64,000 nt of DNA. Source: Lingula anatina. Its lineage: Eukaryota > Brachiopoda > Lingulata > Lingulida > Lingulidae. Where the stretch lies: assembly GCF_001039355.2 (NCBI RefSeq), contig NW_019775746.1:660710-724709 (forward strand), given 5' to 3'. Below the pieces are notes generated by a model. It saw nothing but the letters and a program-made list of their open reading frames with translations, did not search any database and had not been told where the DNA came from. Shown here piece by piece: positions 58,586-64,000 of this stretch (the stretch's first letter is position 1; every line of letters starts with the position of its first letter). The translations under genes were made by a program, and so were the position numbers.

Positions 58586-59870
58586 ATGAAGTTTGCCTTG
58601 TTCTTGCTGGTTGCCCTTGTGGCTGTCGCTTTTGTCAGCGCCAGACCGGATCATTCGGGGTAAAATAGAATTTATGGCATTTCTATAAGTAATTTACTAT
58701 GTATTTATTGTGAAATATTGATATCTCACGAACGGCTGTTATCCGTTTAATCACAGAATTATTCTAACAAAATATAATTTTTTCAGTTACTTTTATATCA
58801 TGTTCTTGTTTAATGTCTTTGTAGCGGCTACTACCACCGTGGATACGGATATAGACGTGGATACGGATATGGACGACCATACGGCTATGGACCTGGCTAC
58901 GGCTACAGACATAGATATGGTTACTATGGCTACGGCCGCCCATATGGCGCCTACCGTTACCGTTACCATGGCAAATATCCTGGTAAGTAATACAAAGTGT
59001 TAGTCACGTACCTGCGGCGCAGTCAAGCAAGTTTGTACGTATATACGTTGTTATTATAATTTCCATAACCCTTTCTTTACCTTCTTCTTCTTATGACCTT
59101 TTGCATATAAGCAGTTCATTAGGTTGGAACCTTGTGTTCGTTTGTCTGTAATGGAGTCAGGTGAAAATGTTATTCGAGGCCTATGCGTTTGTATTACGAA
59201 TAATCCTTCTAGCATATTACATGTATCAGCATCCCCTTTTGCATTAACTATGTTTTTTTATTTCCAGACTCAACTCTTCAATTTTCAAACAGTAGTTTTC
59301 TATTAAGTTACACCTGCATTGGCCTTTCAAAATTGCCTCGAATTAAATTTATCTCTTCATCGGTCGGCTCATGCATATTTTCTTAAAAGTATTACTATTT
59401 CAATGAATCTTATCCAAATATTTGTGGCTTTGCAAATCCTTCTACAATTCCCAGGACACAGCATAACGTTTTTTTTCTTCTTAAACCATACTGCAACGTT
59501 TTTGTGTTTGCTGGGCTGTATTTTTATTTTTTTTTCTTACCAGAAACCTAGAGGTTTGTATACCCTCCATCGTGTGATCATTGTTTCTTTACTTTTCAGA
59601 TCTCTCTATCCGATGCATTTAATTTCATTCACTCACACAAAAAAATTGATATTTATTTTCTGGAGGAGTTTATCAAAGCGAAAAAATGATAGAGACGAGC
59701 TGCTTAACGCAAGGTTAACATTTGAATTGTGCAAAAGAATTACTCGTTTGCAAAATGCTAGTCGTACCAGCCCCAAATTCAGGTCTGACTTAAAAAATAG
59801 CTTACTTTTAAAAAAACTCCCTCGAATACTGAGGTCTCCCAATTAAAACAACTAAATAGCACGAGAATAG

Positions 59871-59908
<38 letters not shown>

Positions 59909-60174
59909 GAACCGCACATTGTAAATTGAGTTTTTATAAAAACCTTATGCTGATACACGTACTGCCACTTGCTATTTGAATTAGTGCCACGTGCTCTTTG
60001 AATTTAGGTCACTGCGGACCTGACGGTGTGTACGCCAGATCTGCCAGCTCTCTGGTCTTCTGTTCCAACGGCCGTGCTCTGGTTCAGAACTGCGCTCCAG
60101 GATCTGCCATCAGCAAGATGCAGCTAGGAAAGTACTACTCCATGGCCGTCTGTGACGTTAACCTTGTTGGTTGA
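58586..60174 (+). CDS. GY-1: secreted Gly/Tyr-rich protein with C-terminal four-Cys module (132 aa)
   Basis: Three coding exons in frame: 58586-58659, 58825-58982, 60008-60174. Residues 1-19 are a signal peptide ([19 protein letters not shown]). Residues 25-77 are Gly, Tyr and Arg repeats ([20 protein letters not shown] and similar), resembling GY-rich shell or cuticle matrix proteins. Residues 78-132 form a compact module with Cys 80, 96, 106 and 126 and the motifs [17 protein letters not shown] and NCAPGSAIS. The FC-x-NG...CAPG pattern loosely recalls small chitin-binding modules, but I cannot assign a family. An intron lies in the 3' UTR, with donor at 60193 (18 nt after the stop) and the last exon starting about 60600. 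The paralogue GY-2 follows 1.7 kb downstream on the same strand. Likely an extracellular structural protein; function is inferred from composition only. Confidence 0.85.
59870..59902. repeat. (TG)n microsatellite
   Basis: About 15 GT units in intron 2 of GY-1. Confidence 0.85.
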
Positions 60175-60599
60175 AACTAATCTCACAGCTGGGTAAGTCA
60201 ATTTTGTTTGTTGCATTTTTTTATTATTATTTTATTGCTTATAGCGTCTCAATTGGCAGTCACAAGTCAGGGATCTTTTGGATTAATATACGGATATTTA
60301 TGGCTGGGCATTAATTCCAAAGTTTATTTGTTGGAAAAAAGGCTCAGTGCCTGCTTGGGCGTAAATGGAAAAAATGACAATAAGATGTTGGGTTATTTAA
60401 GACATTGTAAGATACTGTCCGCGGAAATACCAGCTTTAAAACAGTCGGAGAAATTCGGGTTAATTTATAATATTATACAATATTCAGATAACCTTCATCT
60501 CTTCGCTCTCTGTTCAAGAAGTGCACCATAAATATAATCAGTATAAAATAATTATGATATATAAATGAAAAACGCTGAATGTTTCTTTATATTTTTCAG

Positions 60600-60690
60600 A
60601 TGAAATCCTTCCCGGCCAGAAAAGCGGTTTTCATGGAATTTGCAAATTTAACGCCTTATGGTCACGTTCAAAATAAAAGATTTGTTTAAA
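60600..60690 (+). other. 3' UTR exon and poly(A) signal of GY-1
   Basis: The exon begins after TTTTTCAG at 60599 and contains AATAAA at 60672-60677. It pairs with the donor GTAAGT at 60193, just after the stop codon. The exact cleavage site is not known. Confidence 0.6.
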
Positions 60691-60765
60691 ATGAGTCTTG
60701 CTTTATAAGTGGAACTTATGAATGTTTTCCAAAAGATAAGTGGAGATTTGTTGAAACAAATAATT

Positions 60766-60832
<67 letters not shown>

Positions 60833-61846
60833 GAAAAGACACACACACACGTAGACACACATGCGATTACACAAGCATTTGCGTGCGCGCGAAGGCTCAC
60901 TTTCCTAGCAAAATCGGCACAGACGATAACTAAATCTAAACACACGCAGAATTATTTCAGAATCTCTTTAACTCGTGTTACACATCAACGAACAGAAGCA
61001 TGTAAAGGAAAAACACAGTGCACAGATGACCACCTCCCCCTCCACTATATTCAGTACTTTATTCTACAATGCACGTTTGATGTTACAATAACATCCTACC
61101 GGGTAAAAACACCAGTTAAGTTATGTAATTACAATATATTTTCTGCTAAATCATCAAAAACTGTGTATTTGCGTGTCACTGTACATTGAACAACAAAGAG
61201 GTAATTGTCAGATTGGTCTAAAACGTCATGGTCATTGGTGCACGAATATAACTCTTCTCGTCACAACGTTAAGGTTAGTAGAGTTGGGGAGGGGTTCTCA
61301 ACTGTTCTTATCCATTTTCTATGGTGCCAGTTGCTATTATAGATCTCTAAGAAACATATAAGTGGAAAGAGACAAATGGGTGAAAAGAAACCATTAAGTG
61401 AAATTACAAAACAAAAAAGGATGAAATCTCCTTTTATGGTCAAAGGTTATGGGATTTTAATATTTTAATGCGATAAGATGACCGTGAAATAAACCGTAAA
61501 TAAAACAAAACTTCAACCTTGAAAATTATTTATTACAGCTGACCAAGGTTGATAAATTTATCGCTAGCTCAATGCTCTTATTTAGCGATTTTGTTTATTT
61601 TCACCGACAGCAATACTGCTGTACTGCATTTGTTGCCCTGCATATCGCAAACCATATCTGTGCCAGGATTCCTTATTAAACAGAGCAAATCGAACAAACA
61701 CGCGATCTGTGCAACAACATTTAAATGAACGATGGTTTTTTTACAATAAAAAAGGGCTTGCCTCGGACACTATAAAAAGGCCACCCACTGACATGAACGG
61801 TTATCAGTAGTTTATTCATCTGATCCTGTCCATCTAAACCTGGACT
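60691..61846. other. Intergenic spacer between GY-1 and GY-2
   Basis: About 1.15 kb. It holds a (CT)n/(CA)n microsatellite at about 60765-60830 and, near its right end, the GY-2 TATA box. No coding exon is seen. Confidence 0.6.
61771..61778 (+). promoter_or_regulatory. TATA box of GY-2
   Basis: TATAAAAA, 76 bp upstream of the start codon at 61847. The flanking ACTATAAAA is shared with GY-1. Confidence 0.7.
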
Positions 61847-63891
61847 ATGAAGTTTGCCTTGTTTCTGCTGGTTGCCCTCGTGGCTGTCGCTTACGTTAGC
61901 GCGGTTTACTCTGACCGAAGGGAATACGTACGGTATGTTTGATAATTAAATAATTAAATATATTTAAAAATGAAAATTAAAATGTTAGAATTTGCATTAA
62001 TTTACACATTGTAAAATGTGATTGTTTAATGTGTTTTTTTACCTTAGTCAGTATTATTTGAAGTACTATCATTTTCACTTCTTAATCTCTTTTGGTAGCA
62101 CGTAAAACACTTTTTGTTAGTTTCTTTCAAATTATTGTCTGCTGCACAATATTTCCGTTGCAGTTAGTTGCCTCATTTCCAGCCTCCAATCAGGATGCGT
62201 TGGAACGTTAACGCCAGTGTGTCCAATTTTTGTAACTGCTGCAAATCTTCTCTTGATTATGTACAATAGCATACTTTTACCTTGTATAAAAGCAAATGGA
62301 TTCGAGATTAAATTTTAAAAAATGAAATTGAAGATGAATTCCAAAATGAAATGCACGTAGGAGGCACTTACTACCTTTGATTTCAACTTTGAGTGCCTGC
62401 GACTTCAACTTTTTTTTTTAATTTCCGACAGCACCGTTTTTTCCCCACCTTTTGCCAGCTGTTCATAGAGAAAAAAATCTGCTCAAGGTGGATTGGGTCT
62501 TGTTTTAACTAAGCCCGCAAGGGGGCTGTTAAAGCTATTAAAAGCAACCGCTGTGCCTGTTGCGTGCTTCAAACAAGTGCATCCACTGTAACACGACAAA
62601 TTTAAATTGATGAAGACCGTAGATGTTTTACTAAAGTCATATAGCCAGCTGGCGTCCGACAATTTGACAGGTACATGCCTTGGACAAAAAATACTTTTAG
62701 TTCAGTACCGGGAGTAGTTCGTCGTCAAGGGCCCAGAGGTCACGATGAAATTCTTAAAATAAATATCTGTCCGTCATGCAGGCCTTTGCCGGTCTTCGAC
62801 TGTTAAGGCTGTACTGCTGGTTCTGACACCACCTTGCCCCTCCCTCCCAACCCCCCCCCAACCCCCCCCCCCCCCCAAAAAAAAAAAAAGGAATGGAGCT
62901 CAAGATGTCAAGTAACACGCGCGGCAACGGCAAACATTATTTTGTCTTTTTTGGGAGGCTTATCATTTTTCATCTGTTTCTCTACACCCAGCTCGATCCC
63001 GTTTGCCTTTAAATTCTGGTTGCAACTTATATTTCTTTATAGTGACATCCTCCGCGGAAGAGGTTACTACCGCAAAGGCTACTACCCAGGTTACTACCGC
63101 AAAGGTTACTACCCAGGCTACTATCGCTATGGTTACAGATATGGGTACCGCCGTTTTCCATACTATGGTCGTTATGGATATCGTTACCGTTACTATGGAG
63201 CTTATAAAGGTAAACAACACCATATTTGCGTTCAGAACATAATACTACAAACATTTCTTCTCAAAGGAAGAGTTACTATTGCTTTAAGTTATTTTCAGCA
63301 TTTGGCATACGTTTTCTTGTTATACGCCTTCACACTAATAGGCTTAGATTGAATGCAGGAATTCACAAACGTAGCGATCCAACGATCTGATATGTTTAGG
63401 CATTTCAACTCATAGAGTATCCAATTTCTTTGCCTGTCACCGCTAATTCACTTTCGAATTTCGCAAGATGTCCCCAAATGCCTCAAACGCTTTGTATTAT
63501 GCTAATTAACATTGCATTTACCTATGATAAAAACTATATATAAGGTAAACATAAATTTTACAGCTGGCTGCAACTTTTTGAGCAAACTTCGACAAATAGC
63601 ATATTTAGATCACAAAAGTATCATGCCCACAAGAATTAACCAAGGTATATCATGCATTGCGTTGCTTCATTTTGCAAGAACGCCACGCTTCACTTCTAAA
63701 TCCTAATATTTCTACATGTAGGTGCCTGTGGTCCAGACGGCGTTTACGCTGCATCATCTAACACCCTCGTCTTCTGCACCAACGGCCGCACTTTGACCCA
63801 GAAATGTGCTCCAGGATCGGCAATCAGCGGCTTGAAGAAGGGAAGCTTTTACAGCTGGAACGCCGTTTGCAATGTGAATCTTCTTGGTTAG
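61847..63891 (+). CDS. GY-2: secreted Gly/Tyr-rich protein with C-terminal four-Cys module (140 aa)
   Basis: Tandem paralogue of GY-1 with the same exon layout and phases: 61847-61932, 63043-63209, 63722-63891. The signal peptide is nearly identical ([19 protein letters not shown]). The middle is made of GYYRKGYYPGYY repeats followed by YGYRYGYRRF-type sequence, richer in Tyr than GY-1 and only loosely alignable with it. The C-terminal module keeps [18 protein letters not shown] and KCAPGSAIS with Cys 87, 103, 113 and 134, and both proteins end VNL-x-G. As in GY-1, a GTAAGG donor follows soon after the stop (63914), so a 3' UTR intron is conserved; its last exon lies beyond the window. Likely an extracellular structural protein. 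Confidence 0.85.
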
Positions 63892-64000
63892 ATCCAGAAG
63901 CCTTCTGCGAAAGGTAAGGCCACACTTTTTTAATTTTATGGATGACATCCTGCGCGCGCACGGATTTTCGCCCGTTCTCCAAAAAAAAAAAAAAAAAAAG

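Noticed and set aside
58800-59003. Asp/Met/Thr-rich open frame
   Set aside because: Wrong-frame reading of the GY-1 repeat exon; its start lies in the intron.
59319-59846. 175-codon plus-strand open frame in GY-1 intron 2
   Set aside because: AT-rich, Phe/Leu/Ser-biased, no domain signature, and lies wholly between two well-supported splice sites.
1-64000. CRISPR arrays, operons, rRNA or tRNA genes
   Set aside because: Searched by eye for regular short repeats and for tRNA arm patterns; none supported. The gene structure is eukaryotic throughout.

Overview
This is nuclear DNA of a marine invertebrate animal. It has intron-rich genes with GT-AG splice sites, many microsatellites, small palindromic transposons and signs of high heterozygosity. 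Gene content (a metabotropic GABA-B receptor, secreted chitin-binding/laminin-G proteins, Gly-Tyr-rich secreted proteins) fits a spiralian such as a mollusc or brachiopod. The species cannot be fixed from sequence alone.

Layout. The minus strand carries: (1) the 5' two thirds of a GABA-B-type GPCR (1-10807), running off the left edge in the transmembrane region; (2) three paralogous genes for secreted proteins with a CBM14/peritrophin-like domain, a Pro/Thr linker, a second Cys module and a C-terminal laminin-G/concanavalin-like domain (LG-A 13387-19814; LG-B 21643-28591; LG-D 35194-41937); (3) a complete FMN-dependent 2-hydroxyacid oxidase (45019-48803) with an N-terminal signal peptide and no visible peroxisomal tag. 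The plus strand carries two tandem three-coding-exon genes for short secreted Gly/Tyr-rich proteins with a C-terminal four-cysteine module (58586-60174 and 61847-63891).

Assembly. Three single-N junctions (4648, 32295, 56390) each join contigs whose ends repeat each other (184 bp, about 4.4 kb, about 1.4 kb). These look like uncollapsed overlaps or haplotypes, not biological duplications. In particular, the partial laminin-G gene at 29988-32291 and the lone signal-peptide exon at 33754-33820 are most likely the second alleles of LG-D and LG-B. One haplotype carries a decayed Tc1-like transposon. A 161-N gap lies at 8726-8886.

Mobile and repetitive DNA includes a hAT-like MITE pair, a pair of about 225-bp palindromic MITEs, a 154-bp GGGCCC-ended palindrome, a non-LTR retrotransposon tail, an AACGTT-rich palindrome, a 185-bp minisatellite, and a 330-bp inverted repeat flanking two exons of the oxidase.

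How they may fit together (inference): secreted chitin-binding, laminin-G and Gly/Tyr-rich proteins are typical of shell, cuticle or other extracellular matrices. A secreted oxidase that releases hydrogen peroxide could supply tyrosine cross-linking of such a matrix. The GABA-B receptor is probably an unrelated neighbour.
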